Positions 6,521 to 13,974 of a DNA stretch of 20,010 nt are shown here, piece by piece (the first letter of the stretch is position 1; every line of letters begins with the position of its first letter). The notes below the pieces were generated by a model, which was not told where the DNA came from, did not search any database, and saw only the letters and a program-made list of their open reading frames with translations. This DNA comes from DTU018 sp029550685 (GTDB lineage: Bacteria; Bacillota; Syntrophomonadia; Syntrophomonadales; Syntrophomonadaceae). The position numbers and the translations under genes were made by a program. The stretch lies in the NCBI GenBank assembly GCA_035412805.1, contig DAONVO010000038.1:1-20010 (forward strand), in the 5' to 3' direction.

Positions 6521-7219
6521 CTAGGCTATGCCCAAGTAAACTTGGCGTACGTAATCGTTATTTAGCATCTTCTGGCTCTCTTCGTGCAGTACTATTCGAC
6601 CCCCTTCCAACAGATATCCTCTAGCAGCAATTTTTAGAGATTGTTCAACAAACTGTTCTACAAAGAAAACAGTAATGCCCCGGCTTTGGAGTTTTTGAAT
6701 CAAATCAAAAACCTGCTCAACTATAATAGGTGCAAGGCCTAAGGATGGCTCGTCCAGCATTAAAAGTTTAGGCTGCGCCATAATTCCCCGGGCGATAGCA
6801 CACATCTGCTGCTCGCCGCCGCTTAATGTTCCGGCTAATTGTTTTTTGCGCTCGGCCAACCTGGGTAAGGTATCGAAAATCCATTCCAGGGTTTCCTTTT
6901 TACCTTCTTCCTTCCAGGCTGCGATATTCAAGTTTTCTTCCACAGTCATTTTGGGAAACAACTTACGTCCCTCAGGGATAAGCACAATACCCTTTTTAGG
7001 TCTATCCCAGGGTTTGACTTTTAGCAGATCTTCTCCCATAAAGGTTATTTTGCCGGATTTCGCAGGTACCAAACCGCATATGGTTTTCATTATGGTGGTT
7101 TTTCCAGCTCCGTTGGGCCCCAGGAGGGTTACAACTTCTCCCTCATTAACTTCCAAGTTGACATCCCAAATGACCTGAGTATCGCCGTAAGATACATTTA
7201 GGTTTTCGATCTTAAGCAT
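6521..7219 (-). CDS. livF: HAAT importer ATP-binding protein LivF
   Basis: This 232-residue ABC ATPase energises uptake together with LivG. It shows Walker A GPNGAGKT (34-41), signature LSGGEQQ (132-138), Walker B LLMLDEP (152-158), and the LivF-typical VEQ in place of the switch histidine (188-190). The C-terminus NDYVRQVYLGIA is characteristic of LivF (…V..AYLG). The open frame extends to 7252, but that part lies inside livG. ATG 7219 follows the livG stop by 1 nt, with GGGGGA upstream, which points to translational coupling. Confidence 0.94.
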   Translation of the reverse strand: MLKIENLNVSYGDTQVIWDVNLEVNEGEVVTLLGPNGAGKTTIMKTICGLVPAKSGKITFMGEDLLKVKPWDRPKKGIVLIPEGRKLFPKMTVEENLNIAAWKEEGKKETLEWIFDTLPRLAERKKQLAGTLSGGEQQMCAIARGIMAQPKLLMLDEPSLGLAPIIVEQVFDLIQKLQSRGITVFFVEQFVEQSLKIAARGYLLEGGRIVLHEESQKMLNNDYVRQVYLGIA

Positions 7220-7220
7220 T

Positions 7221-7943
7221 CTATTTTGTCCCCCTTCCCAGATAAGCCTCAATCACTATGGGGTCCTCAGCAATTTCCTTGGGTAATCCTTCGGCGATTT
7301 TCTGGCCGTGATCGAGAACGATAATACGATCACTTATATTCATGATGACCCTCATAACATGTTCTACCACCACAATGGTCTTGGTCTTGCGCAGTTCTTT
7401 GATTAATTCCATCATCTCGTCCATTTCCGCGGGTTTCAAACCGGTCATTACTTCATCCAGTAAAAGCACTTCGGGATTGGTTGCCAGGGCTTTGCCCAGT
7501 TCCAGACGCTTGCGTTCCAGAGTAGTCAAATCCGCACCCAGGGCATCAGCCTTTTTTTCCAGACCAACTATTTTGAGAACTTCATGAACCCGCTCCCGGG
7601 CCTCACTTACTTTTTTGGATTTAGGCAGACAGGCTACCAGGATATTATCAGCCACCGATAACCCTCCAAAGGGTCTGGCAACCTGAAAGGTTCTGGTTAT
7701 ACCCTTATGGCAAATCTTGTCCGGTGTTAGCCCGTCAATCCGCTCTCCTTTGTAGGTGATGGCCCCACTATCAATGAAGTAAAAGCCGGTGATCAGATTG
7801 AACAAAGTTGATTTGCCTGCTCCGTTTGGACCAATAATCCCAAGTATCTCGTTTTGATTAACATGAAAAGAAACTTGATTTGTAGCCTGGAGTCCACCAA
7901 ATCTCTTCGAAATATTATCAACAATCAATACTTTTTCAGACAT
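7221..7943 (-). CDS. livG: HAAT importer ATP-binding protein LivG
   Basis: This is a 240-residue ABC ATPase. Walker A GPNGAGKS is at 38-45, Walker B VLLLDE at 159-164, and the switch histidine is His195 in VVVEH. The LivG landmark TRTFQVARPF is at 83-92, and the C-terminus IEAYLG is typical. The C-loop is non-canonical: where LSYGQQRRLE is usual, it reads LTTLERKRLE (139-148), so the signature serine and glycine pair is missing. A subset of LivG homologues have a similar L-T-L-x-x-RKRLE loop, so this is a lineage variant rather than decay. Its ATG abuts the livM stop (TAAATG, no gap). Confidence 0.94.
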   Translation of the reverse strand: MSEKVLIVDNISKRFGGLQATNQVSFHVNQNEILGIIGPNGAGKSTLFNLITGFYFIDSGAITYKGERIDGLTPDKICHKGITRTFQVARPFGGLSVADNILVACLPKSKKVSEARERVHEVLKIVGLEKKADALGADLTTLERKRLELGKALATNPEVLLLDEVMTGLKPAEMDEMMELIKELRKTKTIVVVEHVMRVIMNISDRIIVLDHGQKIAEGLPKEIAEDPIVIEAYLGRGTK

Positions 7944-8945
7944 TTACAGCACCCCCTCGGCACCCTGGTTTAACTGGCTATCTTTTTTCGCTTTCTTAGC
8001 CCTCATTATTCCTGGGATACTAGTAATTCCTTTAGGCAGGAAGATGATGCATAGGATCAGGAGTATACCATACAGGAACAGGTGCAGACCTGGCATTGAA
8101 GCTCCCAGCGACATGCGCAGGATCTCAGTTATAGGAATTATGAGGAAAGATCCTATGGTCGGTCCGAGAATGGTTCCGCTGCCGCCGATGACCACTACCA
8201 AAGCGATATTTAACGATAAGGTGAAGCCTGCTATGGAATAGGGATCAATATATCGGTAGTATTGCACATAGAAAGTTCCGCCGATTGCTACCAGAAATGC
8301 GCTGATGCAAGCTGCGATGATGAGGTTTTTGTTCACTGAGATACCTAAAGCGGCGGCTGCATCATCATCTTCGCGAATAGCTTCCAGATAGTAGCGGGTT
8401 CTTTCCATTTTCCAGGTAAGGAAAACGGCTGCCAGCCAGAACACCAATATAATGATGTAATAAGGCTCTTTGCCGTCGAATTGAAACAGTGCCAGGGAGG
8501 TGGGTTGGTAAGGCAATGACATACCCAGGGATCCACCGGTATATTCTCTAAAGTATATGAGCAAGTTATGGACTATTTCCGCCAGGGCAATACTTCCCAA
8601 AGTAAAGTAGGGGCCCTTGACTCCAAATCTAAAGCTGGGGTAGGCTATCAGCAACATAACGATTACCGCAAACACACCGCCTGCCAGCATGCCGATCCAG
8701 GGAGTAATGCCAAAATTAGCGAAGAGCAATAGACTGGTATAAGCACCTACAGCTACGAAGGCTGAATGTCCCAAAGACAGCCTTCCGGCATAACCACACA
8801 TCAGATTCCATCCGGTTCCCAAGAAAGCGTATAGCAGGGTCAGTATCAGAATATGCCGGACATATATCTGCAAGGGGAGAAAATATACCAATGCCAAGGC
8901 TACGGCTAAAATCCCTAAAATCAAAGGTGTTTTATCTGGTTTCAT
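7944..8945 (-). CDS. livM: HAAT importer permease LivM
   Basis: This 333-residue integral membrane subunit has about ten hydrophobic segments. Family marks are GYAGRLSLGHSAFVAVGAY (51-69), KGPYFTLGSIALAE (110-123), and the cytoplasmic coupling (EAA-like) loop AIREDDDAAAALGISVNKN (189-207), which docks on the ATPases. GGSGTILGPTIGSF follows near 275-290. The start is ATG 8945, with AGGAAG about 10 nt upstream. It forms the channel with LivH, and the two genes are 21 nt apart. Confidence 0.93.
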   Translation of the reverse strand: MKPDKTPLILGILAVALALVYFLPLQIYVRHILILTLLYAFLGTGWNLMCGYAGRLSLGHSAFVAVGAYTSLLLFANFGITPWIGMLAGGVFAVIVMLLIAYPSFRFGVKGPYFTLGSIALAEIVHNLLIYFREYTGGSLGMSLPYQPTSLALFQFDGKEPYYIIILVFWLAAVFLTWKMERTRYYLEAIREDDDAAAALGISVNKNLIIAACISAFLVAIGGTFYVQYYRYIDPYSIAGFTLSLNIALVVVIGGSGTILGPTIGSFLIIPITEILRMSLGASMPGLHLFLYGILLILCIIFLPKGITSIPGIMRAKKAKKDSQLNQGAEGVL

Positions 8946-8966
8946 GCCAATTTCACTTCCTCTCTA

Positions 8967-9842
8967 TTAAACTCGGGCACCTTTCCCCATGATTCCTTCA
9001 GGTCTTATGAACAGAATGACCAGGAATATCAACAGGGAGAATACCTGAGCTAACTCAGCACTGGCTAAAACTCCTGCAAAAGCTTCTACCAGTCCAATGA
9101 TTAAGCCACCAATTAGGGCACCAGTAAAACTACCTAGTCCACCCAAAACAACAATTATGAAAGCCATGGTGTTGAAATAAAGTCCGATGGTAGGATACAT
9201 GTTATAGGTAGGAGCAATGATGGCCCCTGCTACCCCGACTAGTCCTATACCGATGGCAAAAGTAAGGGTATATATCTTGTCCACGTTGATGCCCATCAGC
9301 GTGGCAGCATCAGTATCCTGGGAAACTGCTCTGATATGGGTGCCAATCTTGGTGTACATCAATACATAGTAAAGGAGCAGGGCTACTATAAGGCAGACTA
9401 TAAAAGCCCAAGTCCTTCCTGAACTCAACATAATTCCAAAAAACTCATAACTTTGCCCGGTCATACTGGTTTCCATAGCTCTAATATCTGATTTCCACAG
9501 CATTAAGGCCAGGTTCTGTAACACGAATCCTAATCCAGCCGTGGCAATAATAGTGTTTACTTCCGTTTCAGCTGTACCAAGCAAGGGTTTTATCATAACT
9601 CTGAATATAAATACACCTAACAGCACGAATGCCGGGAAAATAATGAAAACACCTACGAAGGGATCAATACCTTTTAATGTAAACAGGAAAAAGGCTGCAT
9701 ACATGGCCATCATCAGGAAGTCACCATGGGCGAGGTTAACTATCTTTATAACCCCAAAAATGATGTTCAACCCGATGCTTATTAGAGCATATATGCCTCC
9801 CAGAAGCAGTCCGCTGATTATTATCTGAAGTACTAGATCCAT
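8967..9842 (-). CDS. livH: HAAT importer permease LivH
   Basis: This 291-residue permease opens with the LivH pattern ISGLLLGGIYALISIGLNIIFG (9-30), followed by the diagnostic NLAHGD (36-41). The coupling loop is AVSQDTDAATLMGINVDK (172-189), and GGLGSFTGALIGGLIIGL lies near the end. About eight membrane segments can be seen. The start is ATG 9842, with GGAAG upstream. Only 62 bp separate it from the acyl-CoA dehydrogenase stop and I see no terminator there, so readthrough from the dehydrogenase is expected. Confidence 0.93.
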   Translation of the reverse strand: MDLVLQIIISGLLLGGIYALISIGLNIIFGVIKIVNLAHGDFLMMAMYAAFFLFTLKGIDPFVGVFIIFPAFVLLGVFIFRVMIKPLLGTAETEVNTIIATAGLGFVLQNLALMLWKSDIRAMETSMTGQSYEFFGIMLSSGRTWAFIVCLIVALLLYYVLMYTKIGTHIRAVSQDTDAATLMGINVDKIYTLTFAIGIGLVGVAGAIIAPTYNMYPTIGLYFNTMAFIIVVLGGLGSFTGALIGGLIIGLVEAFAGVLASAELAQVFSLLIFLVILFIRPEGIMGKGARV

Positions 9843-9904
9843 CCCTTTTCACTTCCAATCTTTGTTGGTCTTTTTACAACTAAAATCACATGCCCGATTA
9901 CTCT

Positions 9905-11047
9905 TTAGCGAAGCAAATTATTGCTGATAACCACTCGCTGAATTTCGCTGGTACCTTCATACAATTCGGTGATTTTAGCATCGCGCATCATTCTTTCCAC
10001 TGGGTACTCCCGGGTATAACCATACCCGCCATGTATCTGAACCGCTTGATTTGTCACCCACATAGCGGTTTCTGAAGCTTTAAGTTTAGCCATAGCAGCG
10101 TCCATACTGAAAGGAAGCCCCTGCTGCTTTTTCCAAGCAGCGCGGTAAGTTAACATTCGAGCTGCCTCGATTTCCACTGCCATATCAGCTAACTTAAAGG
10201 CTATTGCCTGTAGCTTGGCAATGGGTTTGCCAAATTGAACTCTGGTTTTGGAATATTCCAAAGCTTTCTCCATCGCTCCTTGAGCGATGCCCACTGCCTG
10301 TGCAGCAATGCCGATGCGTCCTCCGTCCAGAGTCTGCATAGCAATCTTAAAACCTTCTCCTTCCTTACCTAAAAGGTTTTCTGCAGGTATGCGGCAGTCT
10401 TCAAAGATCAGGTCACAGTTTTGGGTTCCGCGCAGTCCCATTTTCCTTTCGTATTTTCCAAAACTAAATCCAGGGGTTCCCTTTTCGACTATAAAAGCAC
10501 TAAAGGCTTTGCTGCCTAACTCTTTATCACCAGTGCGGGCAAATACAATGTAAACATCAGCAGCAGCACCATTGGTGATAAATATTTTCCGTCCGTTCAA
10601 AACATAATGGCTGCCATCGCGTTCTGCCTTAGTAGTCATTCCCAGGGCATCGGAACCGGCATTGGGTTCGGTTAAGGCAAAAGCTCCATGTCTTTCGCCA
10701 GTTGCCATGGGAATTAGGTACTTTTCCTTCTGCTGCTCAGTACCGAACATCCTAACTGGAAAAGCTGCCAGGCTGACATGAGCAGAAAGAGTATCTGCTG
10801 CTGACGGGTCCACACGGGCAATTTCTTCTACAGCCAGTGCGTAGGCTATCATGCCCATATCTGCTCCTCCCCATTTTTCCTCAAAGGGGATGCCCGTCAA
10901 TCCCAAGTCGGCCATGGCTTTAAAGGTACTGGGATCGTAGTACTCCTTTTCATCCCGGTCGACCACGCCAGGCCCAAGAACATTTTCCGCAAAATCACGC
11001 ACTGATTGGCGTAGCATCTCTTGGTCACTGGTAAACGCAAACTCCAT
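9905..11047 (-). CDS. Short-chain acyl-CoA dehydrogenase (butyryl-CoA dehydrogenase type)
   Basis: This 380-residue flavoprotein oxidises an acyl-CoA to the 2-enoyl-CoA and passes electrons to electron-transferring flavoprotein. Length and motifs are those of the short-chain group. They include FALTEPNAGSDALGM (about 123-137) for FAD and substrate, QIHGGYGYTREYPVERMMRD (337-356), and the catalytic base Glu364 in ELYEGTSEIQR (361-371). The frame extends upstream to 11146, but ATG 11047 has AAGGAGAGG just before it and gives the standard MEFAFTSDQEMLRQ start. It lies 20 nt after the crotonase stop. No etfAB genes are in the window, so the electron acceptor must be encoded elsewhere. Confidence 0.95.
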   Translation of the reverse strand: MEFAFTSDQEMLRQSVRDFAENVLGPGVVDRDEKEYYDPSTFKAMADLGLTGIPFEEKWGGADMGMIAYALAVEEIARVDPSAADTLSAHVSLAAFPVRMFGTEQQKEKYLIPMATGERHGAFALTEPNAGSDALGMTTKAERDGSHYVLNGRKIFITNGAAADVYIVFARTGDKELGSKAFSAFIVEKGTPGFSFGKYERKMGLRGTQNCDLIFEDCRIPAENLLGKEGEGFKIAMQTLDGGRIGIAAQAVGIAQGAMEKALEYSKTRVQFGKPIAKLQAIAFKLADMAVEIEAARMLTYRAAWKKQQGLPFSMDAAMAKLKASETAMWVTNQAVQIHGGYGYTREYPVERMMRDAKITELYEGTSEIQRVVISNNLLR

Positions 11048-11067
11048 AAAAACCTCTCCTTTACTTG

Positions 11068-11850
11068 CTACTTGCCCTGAAATACTGGCTTTCTCTTTTC
11101 GAGGAAGGCTCCCATTCCTTCTTTTTGATCCTGAGTAGCAAAGCATAGGCCAAACAAACCTGCTTCTACCGTTGTTGCCATATCGTTGTTTATCTGGATA
11201 CTTTGATTAATCAAAACTTTGGAGTAACGAACAGCAATGGGAGCATTAGAAGCTATAAGTTGAGCCATTTTTATGGCTTCTTCCAGGAGAGTCTCATGAG
11301 GATAGACTTCATCAACCAATCCTATGCGGTGTGCTTCAATAGCGGTAATTCTCTGGCCAGTGAATACCAGCTGTTTGGCCTTGCCCGGTCCTACCAGTCT
11401 GGTAAGCCGTTGGGTGCCGCCATATCCAGGAGTGATTCCTAAGGTTACTTCCGGTTGACCTAGTTGAGCCTTTTCCGATGCCAGGCGGATATCACAGGCC
11501 ATAGCCAGTTCACATCCGCCCCCTAAAGCATAACCGTTAATAGCAGCAATAACTGGTTTTTCCAGAGTTTCGATCAGTGTGAAAACCCGGTGCCCTAATA
11601 ACCCCCATTTTCTGCCCTGGACAGCATCGAGAGGGTATTGCGCTTCAATGTCCGCTCCAGCAACAAAAGCACGATCGCCGCTACCGGTAATAATCAATAC
11701 TGACAGGTTGGTATCTTCGGCAAAGCTCTTAACCGCCGCCTCTATTTCTAACAAGGTCTGTTCATTAAGTGCATTTAAGACCTTGGGACGGTTAATGTAT
11801 AAGATTTGTACATTTTCCCGGTTCTCTACAATCACGTTCTCGTAAGACAT
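11068..11850 (-). CDS. Enoyl-CoA hydratase (crotonase family)
   Basis: This 260-residue enzyme adds water to 2-enoyl-CoA (for example crotonyl-CoA), giving the (S)-3-hydroxyacyl-CoA. The oxyanion-hole segments are AFVAGADI (61-68) and YALGGGCELA (107-116). The two catalytic glutamates are Glu114 (GGCE) and Glu134 (GQPE), so it should be a true hydratase rather than another crotonase-fold enzyme. An in-frame ATG at 11865 exists, but GGGAGG lies between the two and 7 nt before ATG 11850, which settles the start. It is the first gene of the operon, about 32 nt below the predicted sigma-54 transcription start. Confidence 0.94.
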   Translation of the reverse strand: MSYENVIVENRENVQILYINRPKVLNALNEQTLLEIEAAVKSFAEDTNLSVLIITGSGDRAFVAGADIEAQYPLDAVQGRKWGLLGHRVFTLIETLEKPVIAAINGYALGGGCELAMACDIRLASEKAQLGQPEVTLGITPGYGGTQRLTRLVGPGKAKQLVFTGQRITAIEAHRIGLVDEVYPHETLLEEAIKMAQLIASNAPIAVRYSKVLINQSIQINNDMATTVEAGLFGLCFATQDQKEGMGAFLEKRKPVFQGK

Positions 11851-11891
11851 ATACTTTCCTCCCATTGATTACTCTGGTGTAATTAACATCT

Positions 11892-11907
11892 TGCAAATTG
11901 TATGCCA
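11892..11907 (-). promoter_or_regulatory. Sigma-54 (-24/-12) promoter of the crotonase-dehydrogenase-importer operon
   Basis: The minus strand reads TGGCATACAATTTGCA. Against TGGCAC-N5-TTGCA it keeps the invariant GG and GC with the exact 10-bp gap and differs at one position of the -24 box. Transcription should begin near 11882, giving a leader of about 30 nt before the crotonase ATG. The neighbouring gene is a sigma-54 activator. Confidence 0.85.
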
Positions 11908-12026
11908 TTTCATAATGCTACTTACGAGAGCTTGCCAAAGTAATAATATAGCCTTCATTCAACCGTCCCCAGGACAATGAATAACTTTTCATGCGGCGGG
12001 TAAAGGTTCCATAAATGATGCTATTC

Positions 12027-12056
12027 TGAGTCAAGCGACTCATTTTTGTGTCACAA
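12027..12056. promoter_or_regulatory. Candidate enhancer (UAS) for the sigma-54 activator
   Basis: Two inverted repeats lie side by side: TGAGTC-AAGC-GACTCA (12027-12042) and TTGTG-T-CACAA (12046-12056). They sit about 135-165 bp upstream of the -12 element at 11893, the usual distance for an enhancer bound by a sigma-54 activator. The word GACTCATTTTTG-xx-TCA is repeated upstream of the CoA-transferase sigma-54 promoter. Confidence 0.55.
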
Positions 12057-12064
12057 GAACATTT

Positions 12065-13798
12065 TTAATTGTCCCCCTCTTCGTTTAAGCTAATATTATA
12101 TTGCTTGGCTTTTCGCCAGATAGTGGCCTGGCTGACACCAAGAGCCGCAGCAGCTTTACGGGTGGTACCATGGGCCTCCAGAGCATCTTTAATTATTTTG
12201 CTTTCATATTGACTCAGGGCATCCTTAAGAGATAAGCTAACCGGACGTGAGTTGGCTTCTATGGCCATGTGCAACTCCTGCTGTGGTCCTAATTTAATAT
12301 CAGTTATGATAGCACCTGGTGAAGTTACATAGGCTTGTTCCAGAGCATTGCGCAGTTCGCGAATGTTACCCGGCCAATCATAGGACATTAAGCCATCAAT
12401 TAGCTCAGGGCTGATTCTTTTGCTTAACTTGTACTTTTTGTTAAGCATGCCAATGAAGTATTCTACAAAAACAGGTATCTCTTCTTTTCTCTCCCGTAAG
12501 GGGGGTATACGAACCTGTACTACATTCAGCCGGTAATAAAGATCTTCCCGAAACTGCCGTTCATTTACCATCTTCCATAAATCCCGGTTGGTGGCGGTAA
12601 TTAAGCGTACATCGATACGAATCGGTGTAGTGCCCCCTACGCGCAGAATCTCATTTTCCTGAATAACTCTTAGTAATTTGGCCTGCAGGTAAAAAGGCAG
12701 TTCCCCTATTTCATCAAGAAAAAGGGTACCGCCATTAGCCAATTCAAAAATTCCCATTTTGCCATGTTTATTGGCCCCGGTAAAAGCTCCCCCTTCATAT
12801 CCGAACAGCTCTGATTCCAGTAGATTATCAGGGATGGCAGCACAATTAATACAGATATAGGGTCGTTCGCTTCTCAAACTGTTGCGATGAATTTCCCGGG
12901 CTACTATTTCTTTGCCCACCCCAGACTCACCGTTGATTAGCACAGTTGAGTCTACCTTAGCTATTCTTTGAATCAAATCTGAGACCTCGGCCATTTTAGG
13001 GGAAGCTACAATGTAATCTCCTTCGGTATCCATCTGAAACTTCAGCAGCTGTTTCTGATAATGCTGAGTTAACCCTTCGGCTAGTTTGATTTCCTGTTTC
13101 AAGCGGTTTAGTTCGGTAATATCCCGTCCGTTGGTAACTACACCGATAAACTCACCGGTATCCGAGAACAGCGGATTGCCGGTAACCAAAACGGTTTTTC
13201 CTGATTTTAAGGTCTGGGTCAGAGTTTGTGTCTGTTGGGACTCAATAACATCAATAGAAACTGCCCGGTCAAAGTAGCCTCGTGCTACCAGATCATATAT
13301 ATTTTGGCCAACAATCTCCTCCCGCTTATATCCGGTTATACGGGAATAGGCGTCGTTGATTCGTTTAACATTGCCTTTGGCATCAGTGACAAAGATATAA
13401 TCATAAGAACCGTCAATTACCTTTTCCAGTTCCTCTTTCAACACTGATACCTCTGACAGCTGGTCTCTGAGAACTTTTACTTCAGTGACCTCGGTAAGCA
13501 GAACAATTCTGCCTTTGAAATCATCTGTATTAACGGCAACGGAACGCAGTTCGTAATTGATTCCATTGATGTCAATTGATTTTAGATGCACTTTTTTCGC
13601 AGACTGGAATCTTCTGTCAGGTATTTTGAGCGAAAATAAGTCATTTAGAGACTTACCACAATCCTCTTCAGATATGCCAAATAATTTGCGGGCAGGGATG
13701 TTAAAAGCACAAACATTCCCCTGTTGGTCTACCACTAACACCGCACTAGGTATCAGGTTTAAAAATGCCTTTAACAAACTATTATTGATGTTTCCCAT
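12065..13798 (-). CDS. Sigma-54-dependent transcriptional activator, PAS-PAS-AAA+-Fis
   Basis: This 577-residue enhancer-binding protein opens sigma-54 promoters by ATP hydrolysis. There are two PAS sensor domains (about 10-110 and 122-235, the second with GYKREEIVGQNIYDL). The AAA+ domain has Walker A GESGVGKE (290-297), the sigma-54-contacting loop GAFTGA (337-342), Walker B LFLDE (359-363) and the arginine-finger region YYRLNVVQVRIPPLRER. The Fis-type helix-turn-helix is TTRKAAAALGVSQATIWRKA (545-564). No receiver domain is present, so a small molecule or redox cue read by the PAS domains probably controls it. It lies between two sigma-54-promoted units and is a paralog of the CBS activator at 15762 from the second PAS onward. 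Confidence 0.95.
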   Translation of the reverse strand: MGNINNSLLKAFLNLIPSAVLVVDQQGNVCAFNIPARKLFGISEEDCGKSLNDLFSLKIPDRRFQSAKKVHLKSIDINGINYELRSVAVNTDDFKGRIVLLTEVTEVKVLRDQLSEVSVLKEELEKVIDGSYDYIFVTDAKGNVKRINDAYSRITGYKREEIVGQNIYDLVARGYFDRAVSIDVIESQQTQTLTQTLKSGKTVLVTGNPLFSDTGEFIGVVTNGRDITELNRLKQEIKLAEGLTQHYQKQLLKFQMDTEGDYIVASPKMAEVSDLIQRIAKVDSTVLINGESGVGKEIVAREIHRNSLRSERPYICINCAAIPDNLLESELFGYEGGAFTGANKHGKMGIFELANGGTLFLDEIGELPFYLQAKLLRVIQENEILRVGGTTPIRIDVRLITATNRDLWKMVNERQFREDLYYRLNVVQVRIPPLRERKEEIPVFVEYFIGMLNKKYKLSKRISPELIDGLMSYDWPGNIRELRNALEQAYVTSPGAIITDIKLGPQQELHMAIEANSRPVSLSLKDALSQYESKIIKDALEAHGTTRKAAAALGVSQATIWRKAKQYNISLNEEGDN

Positions 13799-13857
13799 AT
13801 TTCTTAACCACCAACTTTCCAGACCGTGTTTTCATCTATGCAATTAAGAACAGGGCT

Positions 13858-13874
13858 GACTCAATAATAAATCA
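13858..13874. promoter_or_regulatory. GACTCA-N8-TCA motif upstream of the PAS activator gene
   Basis: GACTCA followed after 8 bp by TCA repeats the word found near 12037-12053 and 15535-15551. Here it lies about 60-75 bp upstream of the activator start. On the minus strand it reads TTGAGT, which could overlap a weak -35 box. Autoregulation of the activator is a possible reading. Confidence 0.4.
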
Positions 13875-13875
13875 A

Positions 13876-13904
13876 TTCGACAATAATGTATACATATTGT
13901 CGAA
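13876..13904. promoter_or_regulatory. 29-bp near-perfect palindrome, candidate operator
   Basis: Arms TTCGACAATA (13876-13885) and TATTGTCGAA (13895-13904) are exact complements. The centre is TGTATACA, itself a palindrome, plus one extra A. It lies between the CoA-transferase terminator and the PAS activator start (78 bp upstream), where the activator promoter should be. It looks like a dimeric repressor operator. Because it abuts the terminator T-tract, a structural role in RNA is also possible. Confidence 0.6.
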
Positions 13905-13946
13905 AAAACAGATGGTCAGACCCGGCTGCCAAGGTCCGACCATCTG
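13903..13946 (-). terminator. Intrinsic terminator of the CoA-transferase gene
   Basis: The stem is CAGATGGTC-A-GACC (13909-13922) with GGTC-C-GACCATCTG (13933-13946), one mismatch and a 10-nt loop. On the minus strand it is followed by TTTTTTC. It separates the transferase transcript from the downstream activator gene, so the activator needs its own promoter. Confidence 0.9.
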
Positions 13947-13974
13947 GAGGGGGGGAGCAATAGAGAAGGAGGAC

